From Micromonospora pattaloongensis (GTDB lineage Bacteria; Actinomycetota; Actinomycetes; Mycobacteriales; Micromonosporaceae), in assembly GCF_900107255.1 (NCBI RefSeq), contig NZ_FNPH01000003.1, positions 310,001 to 374,000 on the forward strand: a DNA stretch of 64,000 nucleotides. The letters are read 5' to 3'. Below the pieces are notes generated by a model. That model had not been told where the DNA came from and made no database searches. It saw only the letters and a list, made by a program, of their open reading frames with translations. This document shows positions 16,473-26,557 of the stretch, piece after piece (within the stretch, counting starts at the first letter, position 1; each line of letters opens with the position of its first letter). A program made the position numbers and the translations under genes.

Positions 16473-17257
16473 GCAGCCTCGCCGGGCGGATCGGGCGCGC
16501 CGCCGCGATAGCCCTGATCGCCGGCACCGTCGGCGGCACCGCCCTGCTGGCCGGTGAGGCCGTGCTGGCCCGCAACCGGCGGTACGCCCAGCCGCAGCTC
16601 GGGCTCGGGCTGCGCGCCACCGTGGGCCGGACCGGCGCGCCGCCGCTGCGGCTGGTGCTGCTCGGCGACTCCTCCGCACTCGGCGTCGGCGTCGACCGGT
16701 TCGCCGACACGGTCGGTGGCCAGCTCGCCGAGCTGTTGTCCGAGGAGACCGCCGGGGAGTTCGAGGTGCACCTCTCCAGCGTCGGAGTGGCCAGCTCCCG
16801 CTCGACCGATCTCGCCACCCAGGTGGCACGGGCACTGCTCGGCGGGCGCCCCGACGTCGCGGTGATCCTGATCGGCGCGAACGACGCCACCGCGCTGCGG
16901 CGGCCGGCCGAGTCGGCGGCGTGCCTCGGCGCGGCGGTGCGCCGGCTGCGCGAGGCGCAGGTGCAGGTCGTCGTGGGAACGTGCCCCGACCTGGGGGCCG
17001 TCCGGGCCATCGCCCAGCCGCTGCGGGGGGTCGCCGGATGGCTCGGCCGTCGTACGGCGCGGGCACAGGCGCGGGCCGCGGTCGCGGCCGGCGGCACGGT
17101 GGTCGATCTGGCGGCCCGGACCGGGGCGGTCTTCCGGGCCGACGCGGGCACGCTCTGCTACGACGGTTACCACCCCTCCGCGGACGGCTACCGCGTGTGG
17201 GCGCACGCGCTGCTGCCCGCCGTCGCCAACGCCGCGGCGGTGGCCACCCGGCGGTGA
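16469..17257 (+). CDS. SGNH/GDSL hydrolase (second of two)
   Basis: A 262-residue paralogue of the preceding gene, starting in its stop codon (ATGA) with GGAGGAG 6 nt upstream. A single N-terminal hydrophobic helix (AAAIALIAGTVGGTALLAGE) suggests a signal or anchor. Blocks are GDSSALGVG, IGANDATA and DGYHPSADGY, with GTCPDLGAV matching the first copy almost exactly. It lacks the basic C-terminal tail of its partner. Tandem SGNH pairs of this sort recur in Actinobacteria (family-level impression), and the arrangement suggests they act on the same or sequential envelope substrates. Confidence 0.88.
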   Translation: MSSLAGRIGRAAAIALIAGTVGGTALLAGEAVLARNRRYAQPQLGLGLRATVGRTGAPPLRLVLLGDSSALGVGVDRFADTVGGQLAELLSEETAGEFEVHLSSVGVASSRSTDLATQVARALLGGRPDVAVILIGANDATALRRPAESAACLGAAVRRLREAQVQVVVGTCPDLGAVRAIAQPLRGVAGWLGRRTARAQARAAVAAGGTVVDLAARTGAVFRADAGTLCYDGYHPSADGYRVWAHALLPAVANAAAVATRR

Positions 17258-17312
17258 ATTCGGCGGGCGCACCCGCTTCCGCCGTAAGTTACTGGCGAGT
17301 TAACGTTGGTTC

Positions 17313-18575
17313 ATGCCGACTGAGTCGTCCCGCAACGCCGTCATCGTCGCCACCGCCCGCTCCCCCATCGGCCGCGCCGGCAAGGGATCCCTCCGCGAGC
17401 TCCGCCCCGATGATCTGGCCGCCACCATCGTCCGGGCCGCCCTGGACAAGGTCCCGCAGCTCGACCCGACCGAGATCGACGATCTCTACCTGGGCTGCGG
17501 CCTCCCCGGCGGCGAGCAGGGCTTCAACATGGCCCGCGTGGTCGCCACGCTGATGGGGCTCGACAACCTGCCCGGAGCGACGCTGACCCGCTACTGCGCC
17601 TCATCGCTGCAGACCACCCGGATGGCGTTCCACGCGATCAAGGCGGGCGAGGGCGACGTGTTCATCTCGGCGGGCGTGGAGTGCGTGTCGCGCTACGCCC
17701 GCGGCAACTCCGACGCCCTGCCCCCGCAGGCCCAGGAGCACGTCGGCGGCCCGTGGACCAACCCGCGCTTCGCCGCCGCGCAGGCCCGTTCGACCGCCCG
17801 CGCCGAGGGCGGCGCCGAGGTGTGGCGCGACCCGCGGCTCGACGGCGAGCTGCCCGACATCTACCTGACCATGGGGCAGACCGCGGAAAATCTGGCCCAG
17901 GCGTACGACGTCAGCCGCGCGGAGATGGACGAGTTCGGCGTACGCAGCCAGAACCTGGCGGAGAAGGCGATCGCCGACGGATTCTGGGCGCGTGAGATCA
18001 CGCCCGTGACGCTCCCGTCCGGCGAGGTGGTCAGCGCGGACGACGGTCCGCGGGCGGGCGTGACGCTGGAGGCGGTGGCCGGGCTCAAGCCGGTGTTCCG
18101 TCCCGACGGCCGGGTCACCGCGGGCAACTGCTGCCCGCTCAACGACGGCGCCGCCGCCGTTGTGATCATGAGCGAGGAACGCGCCCGGGACCTCGGCATC
18201 ACGCCGTTGGCCCGGATCATCTCCACCGGCGTGAGCGCCCTCTCCCCCGAGATCATGGGGCTCGGACCGGTCGAGGCGTCCCGGCAGGCGCTCAAGCGGG
18301 CCGGCATGACGATCGACGACGTCGACCTCGTCGAGATCAACGAGGCGTTCGCGGCGCAGGTGATCCCGTCGTACCAGCAGCTCGGCATCCCGCTGGAGAA
18401 GCTCAACGTGATGGGCGGCGCGATCGCCGTCGGGCACCCGTTCGGCATGACCGGCGCCCGGATCACCGGCACGCTGATCAACTCGCTCGACTGGCACGAC
18501 AAGACCATCGGTCTGGAGACCATGTGCGTCGGCGGCGGCCAGGGCATGGCGATGGTCCTCGAGCGCCTCTCCTGA
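17313..18575 (+). CDS. Acetyl-CoA C-acyltransferase (thiolase)
   Basis: Catalyses thiolytic cleavage of 3-ketoacyl-CoA or the reverse condensation. The 420-residue protein has the nucleophile cysteine in LTRYCASSLQ, the histidine motif GGAIAVGHPFGMTGAR and the C-terminal CVGGGQGMAMVLE with the second cysteine; NEAFAAQV is also typical. Length is normal for a degradative-type thiolase (FadA-like), though a biosynthetic acetoacetyl-CoA role cannot be excluded. No beta-oxidation genes are beside it. The ATG at 17313 has no good ribosome site. An ~80 bp inverted repeat follows the stop by 16 bp. Confidence 0.93.
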   Translation: MPTESSRNAVIVATARSPIGRAGKGSLRELRPDDLAATIVRAALDKVPQLDPTEIDDLYLGCGLPGGEQGFNMARVVATLMGLDNLPGATLTRYCASSLQTTRMAFHAIKAGEGDVFISAGVECVSRYARGNSDALPPQAQEHVGGPWTNPRFAAAQARSTARAEGGAEVWRDPRLDGELPDIYLTMGQTAENLAQAYDVSRAEMDEFGVRSQNLAEKAIADGFWAREITPVTLPSGEVVSADDGPRAGVTLEAVAGLKPVFRPDGRVTAGNCCPLNDGAAAVVIMSEERARDLGITPLARIISTGVSALSPEIMGLGPVEASRQALKRAGMTIDDVDLVEINEAFAAQVIPSYQQLGIPLEKLNVMGGAIAVGHPFGMTGARITGTLINSLDWHDKTIGLETMCVGGGQGMAMVLERLS

Positions 18576-18590
18576 CCGACGCCACCTTCA

Positions 18591-18669
18591 CAAGATCCGC
18601 GTGATCAGGGACCCACACCGCGGCGCGCCGGCGACACGCGCGAGCCGGTCCCTGATCACGCGGATCTTG
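18591..18669. repeat. Dispersed inverted repeat element, copy A
   Basis: Two perfectly complementary 21 bp arms (18591-18611 and 18649-18669), core GATCCGCGTGATCAGGGA, flank a 37 bp centre with CGCCGGCGACACGCG. It is 79 bp long and fills the convergent gap between the thiolase and the next gene. The centre, read on the complement, matches copies B, C and D. Confidence 0.93.
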
Positions 18670-18672
18670 GGG

Positions 18673-18993
18673 TTAGAGGGCGCGGCGGGTTTCTACTACG
18701 TCGGCGGCCGACGTTGCCAGGACGGGGGGTGGGGGGTGGGCGGCTACTAGGTCGGCGGTGAGTACGCGCAGTTGGTCGGGGAGGACCAGGTCGTTGTCGA
18801 GGCGCGGGACGCGGCGGTGCGGTTCGCCCTCGGCACCGGCCGCCCGGTCCGCCAGCCGCTGCACGAGCGCGTGCATCAGCTCCGCCCGGGACACGTCCCC
18901 GGTCCCGGCCCGCGCCGCCCAGCGCGGCGCCTCCCAGTGGGCGACCTGGCGGATCAACAGCTCGACCTGGCGCTGCAACTCCTCGGCGGTCAT
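18673..18993 (-). CDS. Hypothetical protein, 106 residues
   Basis: A soluble, charged protein of 106 residues, helical in appearance (MTAEELQRQVELLIRQVAHW, AELMHALVQRLADRAA) with a proline run PPPPVL near the C-terminus. I recognise no domain. The ATG at 18993 is preceded by TACACT at 8 nt and no ribosome site, consistent with a leaderless message. The stop is only 4 bp from inverted-repeat copy A, which could serve as its terminator. Confidence 0.68.
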   Translation of the reverse strand: MTAEELQRQVELLIRQVAHWEAPRWAARAGTGDVSRAELMHALVQRLADRAAGAEGEPHRRVPRLDNDLVLPDQLRVLTADLVAAHPPPPVLATSAADVVETRRAL

Positions 18994-19020
18994 GGGCAGT
19001 CAGTGTAGGGCCGCAACGAG

Positions 19021-19057
19021 CGACGCCCGCCCCCGCACGCGGCGGGGACGGGCGTCG
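19021..19057 (-). terminator. Hairpin after the BI-1 gene
   Basis: CGACGCCCG (19021-19029) pairs with CGGGCGTCG (19049-19057), and inside it CCCCGC pairs with GCGGGG around ACGC, with one mismatch between the two stems. It sits 43 bp past the BI-1 stop on its strand. A smaller 8 bp hairpin (19070-19087) lies between them. Confidence 0.55.
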
Positions 19058-19100
19058 GAAAACGCCGGCGCGACGACGGGTCGTCGCCCTGGGATCAGAC

Positions 19101-19943
19101 TCAGTCGTCGCCCTGGAAATAGCTCAGCAGGCGCAGGATCTCCAGGTAGAGCCAGATCAGGCTCACCAGGATGCCGAACGCCGCGGTCCAGGCGTACCGC
19201 TGCGGCAGCCCCATCCGGACGCCCTCTTCCACCTCGTGGAAGCTCAGCACGAAGCTGAGCGACGCGATCACGATGCAGACCAGGCTGAAGATGATGCCGA
19301 GCCCGCCGTTGCTGCGCAGGCCGGTCTCGACGCCGAAGAGCGAGAGCACCAGGTTGATCATCATGACGGCGAACACGCCGACCATCGCCGCGACCATGCC
19401 GCGCACAAACTTCGGCGTCGCCCGGATGACCCGCGCCTTGTAGAGCGCCGCCATCAGGAAGAAGACGCCGAACGTCGCGATCACGGCCTGCAGCACGATG
19501 CCCTGGTAGCCGGCGATGTTGGTGAAGAACTTGCTCACCATGCCGACGAAAACGCCCTCGACCACGGCGTACGCGATCACGAGCGCCGGGTTGGCCATCC
19601 GGGAGAACGAGATCACCAGGCCGAGTACGAGCCCGACGATCGCGGCGCCGATCCAGGCCGCGCCGAGCAGCGCGTCGGGCACCACGTTCCAGGCCGCTAC
19701 GGCCGAGAGGCCGGTGATGCCGAGCAGCATCACCGTCTTGACGACGACGTCGTCGATGGTCATCGGCTGTACGGTCGGCGGCGCCGCCGGGTACATGTCC
19801 GCCGACGGGTAACCGGGCTGGCCGTACGGGCCGGGCTGTGCGTATCCGGGCTGGCCGTACGGCCCCGCCGGTGCGTACCCGGCGGCCCGCTCGCGCTCGG
19901 CCGCCTGGCCGAGCCGGGCCAGCACCGGGTTTGAAGTCTTCAC
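19101..19943 (-). CDS. Bax inhibitor-1 / YccA family membrane protein
   Basis: A 280-residue protein with about seven membrane helices from residue 68 on, ending in the conserved aspartate pair region (YLEILRLLSYFQGDD). The N-terminal 60 residues are a cytoplasmic Gly/Pro/Tyr-rich stretch with repeats PYGQPGYAQPGPYGQPGY, common in actinobacterial versions. Members act as pH-sensitive calcium leak channels in some bacteria, but the role here is unknown. The GTG at 19943 follows GGGAGG by about 9 nt. A separate hairpin ends the gene. Confidence 0.9.
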   Translation of the reverse strand: MKTSNPVLARLGQAAERERAAGYAPAGPYGQPGYAQPGPYGQPGYPSADMYPAAPPTVQPMTIDDVVVKTVMLLGITGLSAVAAWNVVPDALLGAAWIGAAIVGLVLGLVISFSRMANPALVIAYAVVEGVFVGMVSKFFTNIAGYQGIVLQAVIATFGVFFLMAALYKARVIRATPKFVRGMVAAMVGVFAVMMINLVLSLFGVETGLRSNGGLGIIFSLVCIVIASLSFVLSFHEVEEGVRMGLPQRYAWTAAFGILVSLIWLYLEILRLLSYFQGDD

Positions 19944-20059
19944 TGTCTCTAGCCTCCCTCAGGGGGTTAGTGCACGATGGGCGTGCCCGTCAAGGGTAAA
20001 CCGCCCCATCGACATTGTGGAGATTCCCCGCAACCGCATGGACCTGAGAATCAGCTGTG

Positions 20060-20140
20060 TGCCCGGGGCGGGGCTCGAACCCGCACGCCTTGCGGCAGCC
20101 GCTTTTAAGGCGGCCGTGTCTGCCGTTCCACCACCCGGGC
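20060..20140 (-). tRNA. tRNA-Leu, anticodon UAA (bldA type)
   Basis: On the complement it begins GCCCGGGTGGTGGAA at 20140 and ends with CCCGGGC plus discriminator A at 20060. The 7 bp acceptor stem, TTCGAGC T-loop, a long variable arm (GCC-GCAA-GGC) and the 5 bp anticodon stem GCCGC/GCGGC are all present. The loop is C-TTAA-AA with anticodon TAA, so it reads the rare leucine codon UUA. No CCA is encoded (the next bases are CAC), so 3' processing by RNase Z and CCA addition is needed. In Streptomyces this tRNA is bldA, a developmental regulator. Confidence 0.95.
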
Positions 20141-20273
20141 CCGCGGCCGGCGCGCCCACGCGCCGGGAACGGGCGTGACGGAGCATCGGGTACGCGACCG
20201 CAGACTGCCACGGTAGCGGGTCGGGGCCCACCGGGGCGCACCCGGCGGCGCTTCGGCACTAGGGTCGTAAGCC

Positions 20274-22115
20274 GTGAGCAGCACCGCCCCCGCCGCGCAG
20301 GACGCCGAGCCCGATATGGCAACGACGAACAGCGACCCGGACGCCGTGCCGTCCCGTGCCGGCCGCGCCCTGGCCGCACTCCGCCCCTACGCCCCCGACC
20401 TCGGGATCTGCCTGCTTTTCGTGTTGTTGGCCGGTTGGGTCACGCACGGTCTGTGGCCGGATCCGAACACCCGGGTCCTTGCGCTCAACCCCGAGGACCA
20501 GACGCTGTACGAGTGGTTCCTCGCCGCCGACAGCCGGGTCCTCTTCGGCGATTTCGCGCTGTTGACCGACCGGCTCAACGCCCCCGACGGCGTGAACATG
20601 ATGGCCAACACGACGGTCATCGCGCTCGGCGCGCTCTTCTCGCCGGTGAGCGTCCTGCTCGGAGCGCCGGTGACGTTCGCGGTGATCGCCGGCGGCAATC
20701 TCGCGCTCAGCGCGATCGCCTGGTACCTGCTCTACTCGCGCACCCTGGGCGCGCACCGGCTGGCCGCGGCGCTCGGCGGCGGCTTCTGCGGCTTCGCGCC
20801 CGGCATGGTCTCGCAGTCCAACAGCCACCTGCACATGACCGCGCTGTGGCTGGTGCCGGTGATGGTGTGGCTGATCGTCCGGATGTTGCGCGCCGCCGAC
20901 CCGCTCCGGCGGCCCGACGCCCCCGGCCGGGACCGGCGTCGGCTGGTCACCTCCGGGGTCGGGCTGGCCCTGACCGTCTCGGCGCAGGTCTTCATCGGCG
21001 AGGAGGTGCTGTTCCTCACCGCGCTCACCCTCGTCGTGATGACGATCGGGTACGCGGTCGCCCGCCCGTCGTACGCGCGACGGGTGCTGCCGGGCTTCGT
21101 GGCCGGCATGCTGATCGCCGTGGCGGTGGCGGTGGCGGTGCTCGCGTACCCGCTGTGGTTCCAGTTCGCCGGCCCACAGAGCGTGCCGAACGGCGTCTTC
21201 AGCCCGCACTACTTCTCCGCCGACCTCGCGAGCTGGGGAACCGTCTCCCCGCTGTCGGTGGCCGGCGCACCGGAATCCGCCCGGCTCAGCACCGGGCCGG
21301 CGGAGTACAACACGTTCCTCGGTTGGCCGCTGTTGCTGGTCGCGATCGCCGCGGTGGCCTGGCTGGGCCGCCGGCCGCTGGTGGTGGCGTGCACCCTGGC
21401 GGCGGTGGCGATGGCGGCCCTGTCGGCCGGGCCACGGATGGTGATCGACGGCCACCGCACCGACATCCCCGGCCCGTACGCGCTGCTGGTGGGGCTGCCG
21501 GTGGTGGACGGCGCGCTGCCGATGCGGTTCGCGCTCGCGTTGATCCCGATCGTCGCGACGATCCTGGTGCTCGCCGTCGACGAGGCGCGGCGGGCGAGCT
21601 GGCAGCCGGCCCGGCTGCTGGTGCCGGCGGCGGTGCTCGCGGCGCTGGCGCCGATCGTCCCCGCTCCGCTGCCCACCGCCGACCGGCCGCCGCTGCCGGA
21701 GTTCATCTCGGCCGGGCACTGGCGCTCCTGCGTGCGCCCCGGCGGCGTGCTGGTGCCCGTGCCGCTACCGACGCCGAAGGACCCGTGGCCGATGCGCTGG
21801 GCGGCGGCGGCCGACGCCGAGTTCCGCCTTCCCGAGGGCTTCTTCATCGGCCCGTACGCCCCGCAGGGGAAGGCGTCGATGGGGACGTACAAGCAGCCGA
21901 CGTCGCTGCTGCTCAACGACGTCGGCACCGGCGGCACCCGGACGGTCGGGGACTTCGAGCGTCAGCAGGCGCAGCAGGACATCGCCTTCTGGGACGCGTC
22001 GTGCTTCGTGCTCGCCGACGGCACCCCGTACGGCGACAACCTGCGCGCCACCCTCGACTCCCTCTTCGGTCCAGGCGTCCGCGTCGCGGACGCCTGGACC
22101 TGGAAGGTGCGCTAG
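20274..22115 (+). CDS. Large integral membrane protein, GT-C glycosyltransferase-like
   Basis: A 613-residue protein with about ten to eleven hydrophobic helices in residues 40-470, and a soluble C-terminal part of about 140 residues. Loop features near the N-terminus (LNPEDQTLYEWFLA, DRLNAPDGVNMMANTT) resemble the extracellular loop of GT-C type enzymes that use polyprenyl-phosphate sugars, but no diagnostic D-x-D pair stands out, so the transferase label is tentative. The GTG at 20274 follows TAGGGT by 8 nt, which suggests a leaderless message. Its stop TAG shares the bases CTAG with the stop of the convergent gene on the other strand. Confidence 0.7.
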   Translation: MSSTAPAAQDAEPDMATTNSDPDAVPSRAGRALAALRPYAPDLGICLLFVLLAGWVTHGLWPDPNTRVLALNPEDQTLYEWFLAADSRVLFGDFALLTDRLNAPDGVNMMANTTVIALGALFSPVSVLLGAPVTFAVIAGGNLALSAIAWYLLYSRTLGAHRLAAALGGGFCGFAPGMVSQSNSHLHMTALWLVPVMVWLIVRMLRAADPLRRPDAPGRDRRRLVTSGVGLALTVSAQVFIGEEVLFLTALTLVVMTIGYAVARPSYARRVLPGFVAGMLIAVAVAVAVLAYPLWFQFAGPQSVPNGVFSPHYFSADLASWGTVSPLSVAGAPESARLSTGPAEYNTFLGWPLLLVAIAAVAWLGRRPLVVACTLAAVAMAALSAGPRMVIDGHRTDIPGPYALLVGLPVVDGALPMRFALALIPIVATILVLAVDEARRASWQPARLLVPAAVLAALAPIVPAPLPTADRPPLPEFISAGHWRSCVRPGGVLVPVPLPTPKDPWPMRWAAAADAEFRLPEGFFIGPYAPQGKASMGTYKQPTSLLLNDVGTGGTRTVGDFERQQAQQDIAFWDASCFVLADGTPYGDNLRATLDSLFGPGVRVADAWTWKVR

Positions 22116-23461
22116 CGGCCCGCCCCGGCCTTGGGCTTGAGCTCCGGGGTCGCCTCGAGGAACTCCTCGCGCGGATCGTGCAGCTGGCCGAGCGAGACCG
22201 CCTCGCGCTTGAGCAGGAAGGCGAGCGACCAGTCGACGACCACCCGGACCTTGCGGTTGAACGACGGGATCCGGCTCATGTGGTAGGTCCGGTGCATGAA
22301 CCAGGCGGGCAGGCCGGTCATCTTGACGCCGTACACCTGGGCCACGCCCTTGTGCAGGCCGAGGCTGGCCACGCTGCCGGCGTGCTTGTGCTTGTACGGC
22401 AGCGGCGCCTTGCCGCGGATCACCCGGCGGATGTTGTCGGCCAGCTGCGCCGCCTGGCGGACCGCGTGCTGCGCGCTCGGCGAGCAGTAGGCGCCCGGCG
22501 CCTTCGTCAGGTCGGGCACCGCGGCGCAGTCACCGGCGCTCCACGCCCCATCCACGACGCGGTCGCCGTCGACGACCTGCAGCGTGGGCAGGCAGGTGAC
22601 CCGGCGCCGCTCGTCGCGGGGCAGATCGGTGGCGTCGAGCATCGGCGACGGCTTGACGCCGGCCGTCCAGACGATCGTGTCGGCCGGGAAGGAGTCGCCG
22701 TCGGAGAGCGTGACGATTCCGTCGACGCACGACTCCAGCCGGGTGTCGAGCCGGATGTCCATGCGCCGCTTGAGCAGCTCCTGCACCGTGTACGCGCCCA
22801 TGTCCCGGTCGACCTCGGGCAGCACCCGCTGGGTCGCCTCGACCAGCACCCAGCGCATGTCCTCGGGGGCCAGCTCCGGGTAGTAGCGCAGCGCGTCCCG
22901 GGCCATGTCCTCCATCTCGGCCAGCGCCTCGATGCCGGCGTACCCGCCGCCGACGAAGACGAAGGTCAGCGCCCGCCGCCGGGTGGCCGCGTCCCGCGTC
23001 GCGGCGGCGACGTCGAGCCGGTCCAGCACGTGGTTGCGCAGATAGATGGCCTCACCGATGGTCTTGAAGCCGATGCCGTGCTCGCGCAGGCCGGGGATCG
23101 GCAGGGTCCGCGACACCGAGCCGGGCGCCACGATCACGTGGTCGTACTCGATCTCCCGCGCCGGGCCGACGATCGGCTGCACGGTCGCGACCTTGCGCGC
23201 GTGCTCGATCCGGGTGACCGTGCCCGACACGATCTGGCACTTGCGCAGCACGCGACGCAGCGGCACGACCGAGTGCCGGGGGGAGATGTTCCCGGCCGAG
23301 GCCTCGGGCAGGAACGGCTGGTAGGTCATGTGCGGCTGCGGGTCGACGACGATGACCTGCGCCTCCCGTGACCGCAGCTTCTGGGACAGACGCAGGGCGG
23401 CGTAGAGCCCGACATGCCCGGCACCGACGACAAGGATCCGCTGAGGAGTCACGTGAAGCAT
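22112..23461 (-). CDS. FAD-dependent NAD(P)H dehydrogenase, type II (NDH-2-like)
   Basis: A 449-residue flavoprotein of the NDH-2 family, passing electrons from NADH to quinone without pumping protons. The FAD loop is VVGAGHVGLYAA, the NAD loop is FVFVGGGYAGIE, and the conserved redox motif AGDCAAVP is present near residue 320, as is the quinone-end motif SAQHAVRQA. A C-terminal amphipathic region (WFMHRTYHMSRIPSFNRK) matches the membrane-binding part of NDH-2. ATG 23461 is used, with AGGGGAAA close by; a GTG three codons later is possible. It is convergent with the preceding gene, with stop codons overlapping. Confidence 0.88.
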   Translation of the reverse strand: MLHVTPQRILVVGAGHVGLYAALRLSQKLRSREAQVIVVDPQPHMTYQPFLPEASAGNISPRHSVVPLRRVLRKCQIVSGTVTRIEHARKVATVQPIVGPAREIEYDHVIVAPGSVSRTLPIPGLREHGIGFKTIGEAIYLRNHVLDRLDVAAATRDAATRRRALTFVFVGGGYAGIEALAEMEDMARDALRYYPELAPEDMRWVLVEATQRVLPEVDRDMGAYTVQELLKRRMDIRLDTRLESCVDGIVTLSDGDSFPADTIVWTAGVKPSPMLDATDLPRDERRRVTCLPTLQVVDGDRVVDGAWSAGDCAAVPDLTKAPGAYCSPSAQHAVRQAAQLADNIRRVIRGKAPLPYKHKHAGSVASLGLHKGVAQVYGVKMTGLPAWFMHRTYHMSRIPSFNRKVRVVVDWSLAFLLKREAVSLGQLHDPREEFLEATPELKPKAGAGR

Positions 23462-23544
23462 CTTTCCCCTGGGGGCCGTCGCCTACCCCATCCAGAGGGG
23501 CTTCTGTGACCGAGGACGCCGGTGTGAGCTGCGCGACTGGCCCG

Positions 23545-24096
23545 CTATCCGCGACGCAGCAACCGGGCCAGCAGCGCCGCGACGGCGACCGCCACGGCCA
23601 GGCCGGCCAGCGCCGCGGCGAGGAACGGACGGTCGCCGCCCCGACCGGCGACGAAGAGCAGCAGCACCGCCAGCACCGCCGAACCGAGCAGCACGCCGAG
23701 CGCCCGGGCGACCCAGCGGCCGACCATCTCGGGGGCGACGACCGCGTCGTAGGGCAGCGCCGCGGCGAGCGCCGCGAGGGTGTGCGTGAGGTAGAGGAAC
23801 CCGGCCAGGCCGAGCAGGCGCCACAGCACCACCGGCTCGCCGTACCCGGTGGTCGCGAGCAGCCACCCGCCGACCGCGACCAGCACGACCACCGTCGGCG
23901 CCGCGCGGCGCGGCGCGAGCGCCGGCAGCGCGGCCACCGCCAGCAGGAGCAGCAGCGACCGGCCGGTGAGCAGCGGCACCGGGTACGCGAACGCGAAGCT
24001 CAGCAGCGCGCTGAGGAAGACCGCGACCCGTACCAGCACCGGCGCGAGGGTGGCGCGGTTCGCCGCGGTACGGAGCAGGCGCACCCGGTCGATCAC
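23545..24096 (-). CDS. Integral membrane protein, last gene of the DUF58 operon
   Basis: A 183-residue protein with five hydrophobic helices and basic ends (VIDRVRLLRTAANRATLAP, ARLLRRG). The GTG start at 24096 overlaps the stop of the DUF58 gene (GTGA), with GGTGGGG close upstream, so translation is coupled. I recognise no domain. Being last of five coupled genes with MoxR and DUF58, it may assist their membrane or protein-assembly role. A long open frame continuing upstream over the DUF58 gene is a shadow and not used. Confidence 0.8.
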   Translation of the reverse strand: MIDRVRLLRTAANRATLAPVLVRVAVFLSALLSFAFAYPVPLLTGRSLLLLLAVAALPALAPRRAAPTVVVLVAVGGWLLATTGYGEPVVLWRLLGLAGFLYLTHTLAALAAALPYDAVVAPEMVGRWVARALGVLLGSAVLAVLLLFVAGRGGDRPFLAAALAGLAVAVAVAALLARLLRRG

Positions 24097-25495
24097 CGCC
24101 CCACCGCCTTCGGCGCGGACGCCAGCCGCGCCACGTCGCGCAGCACCAGGTCGAGGCTCCCCGCGCCGGCCCAGGCGACGACCGGCACCCCGTGCTCGCG
24201 GAGTTGCCCGATCGTGTTCTCCCGGTCCAGTCGCCACATCCGGTGGGCGACCTCCGTCCACTGTCCGCGACGCGGCGGCGCGCTCTGCTCGGGCAGCGTG
24301 TCGACCGCGACGACGAACCGGCCGGAGCGGGCCAGCCGGGCCAGCATCGCCGCCGAACGCGGGTCGACCAGCGGCGTCAACACCACCACCAGGGCGTTGG
24401 AGGAGAGCAGATGCGGCCCGAACACCTCGTCGTACGGCTCGTACGGCGACGACTCGACCCGCACGTCGAGCAGCCACTCCAGCACCGTCAGGTACTGCCG
24501 TCGGCCGGTCGCGGGACGCAGCCGGCGCGCGGCCGGCCCGTACTCGAGCATCGAGACCCGGTCGCCGCGGTGCAGGTAGTGCTCGGCGATCGCCGCGGCC
24601 GCCCTCACGGTGGTGTCCAGCACGGACGCGCGGCCGTGCACGCCGCCGGAGCGCCCCGCCTCGGCGAGCACGTCGAGCAGGAGCACCACCTCGGCGTCCC
24701 GGTCGGAGAGCGTGGCGGCCACGTGCAGCTGCCGGGTCCGCAGCGAGACCCGCCAGTCCACACGGCGCAGCCGGTCGCCGGGGCCGAAGATCCGCACCCC
24801 GGCCAGCTCGCCGCCCTCTCCCGGCCGGCGCGAGCGGTGCCCGCCGACCAGCCCGGCGGCCCGCGGCATCGCCTCGTCCGCGTCGAACGGCTCGGTCACC
24901 GGGTAGACGCGGACCCCCCGGGCGCCGGTCAGCATCGACCGGCCGGCGAGCAGGCCGTCGCAGGCGGCCACCCGGGCGGCGGCCGGGCCGATCGGCTGTC
25001 TCCCCCAGCGCAGCGCGGTACCGCGCAACTCCAGCCCCACCTCGTCGTCCCGCTCCACCCGCACCGCGAACGGCCGGTCCGGCACACCCCGGGCCGGGCG
25101 CGCGTGGCCGGCGGGACCGGCGGCGTCGACCCGCAGCCACGGGGAGACCAGGGTGCGGACCACCACCAGGTCGTAGTGGACGCGATCCGGGTTGCCCACC
25201 GTCACCGTCGCGGTGACGACTCCCCCTTCGACCAGCTGCGCGTCGTCGGCGTCGAGCCGCACCAGCGGCGCGGCCGACGGGCGGCGCCGCATCGCGTACG
25301 CGGTGCCGAGCGCGAACGGGGTGGCGAGCACGACCAGGTCGACCCGGCCGAGCAGCACCCCGGCGATCAGGAGCAGCCCGGTCAGCAGCACCGCCCGGCC
25401 GAGTGCGCGGGTCGGCGCCCACTCCGGCGCCAACGCCTCCGGCTCGCCCGCGTCGGGGCCCGGCACCGCGGCCCGCAGCCGCGTCGCGGCGTCGG

Positions 25496-25499
<4 letters not shown>
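24093..25499 (-). CDS. DUF58 domain-containing protein
   Basis: A 468-residue protein with two N-terminal membrane helices (about residues 35-65), a beta-rich region and the DUF58 core: R-x-FGPGDRLRRVDWRVSLRTRQLHVA followed by the von Willebrand A-like VLLLDVLAEAG. Such proteins pair with MoxR ATPases and DUF4129 proteins and are thought to take part in assembly or activation of other proteins. It overlaps the MoxR gene by 4 bp (ATGA) and the following gene by 4 bp. Family identification is strong; the client is unknown. Confidence 0.92.

Positions 25500-26553
<1,054 letters not shown>

Positions 26554-26557
<4 letters not shown>

Noticed and set aside
20057-23371. A 1104-codon open frame on the plus strand
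   Set aside because: It runs across the tRNA, the membrane protein in another frame and the antisense of the NDH-2-like gene. Its composition is arginine-, proline- and glycine-rich without domains, as expected of shadow frames at this GC.
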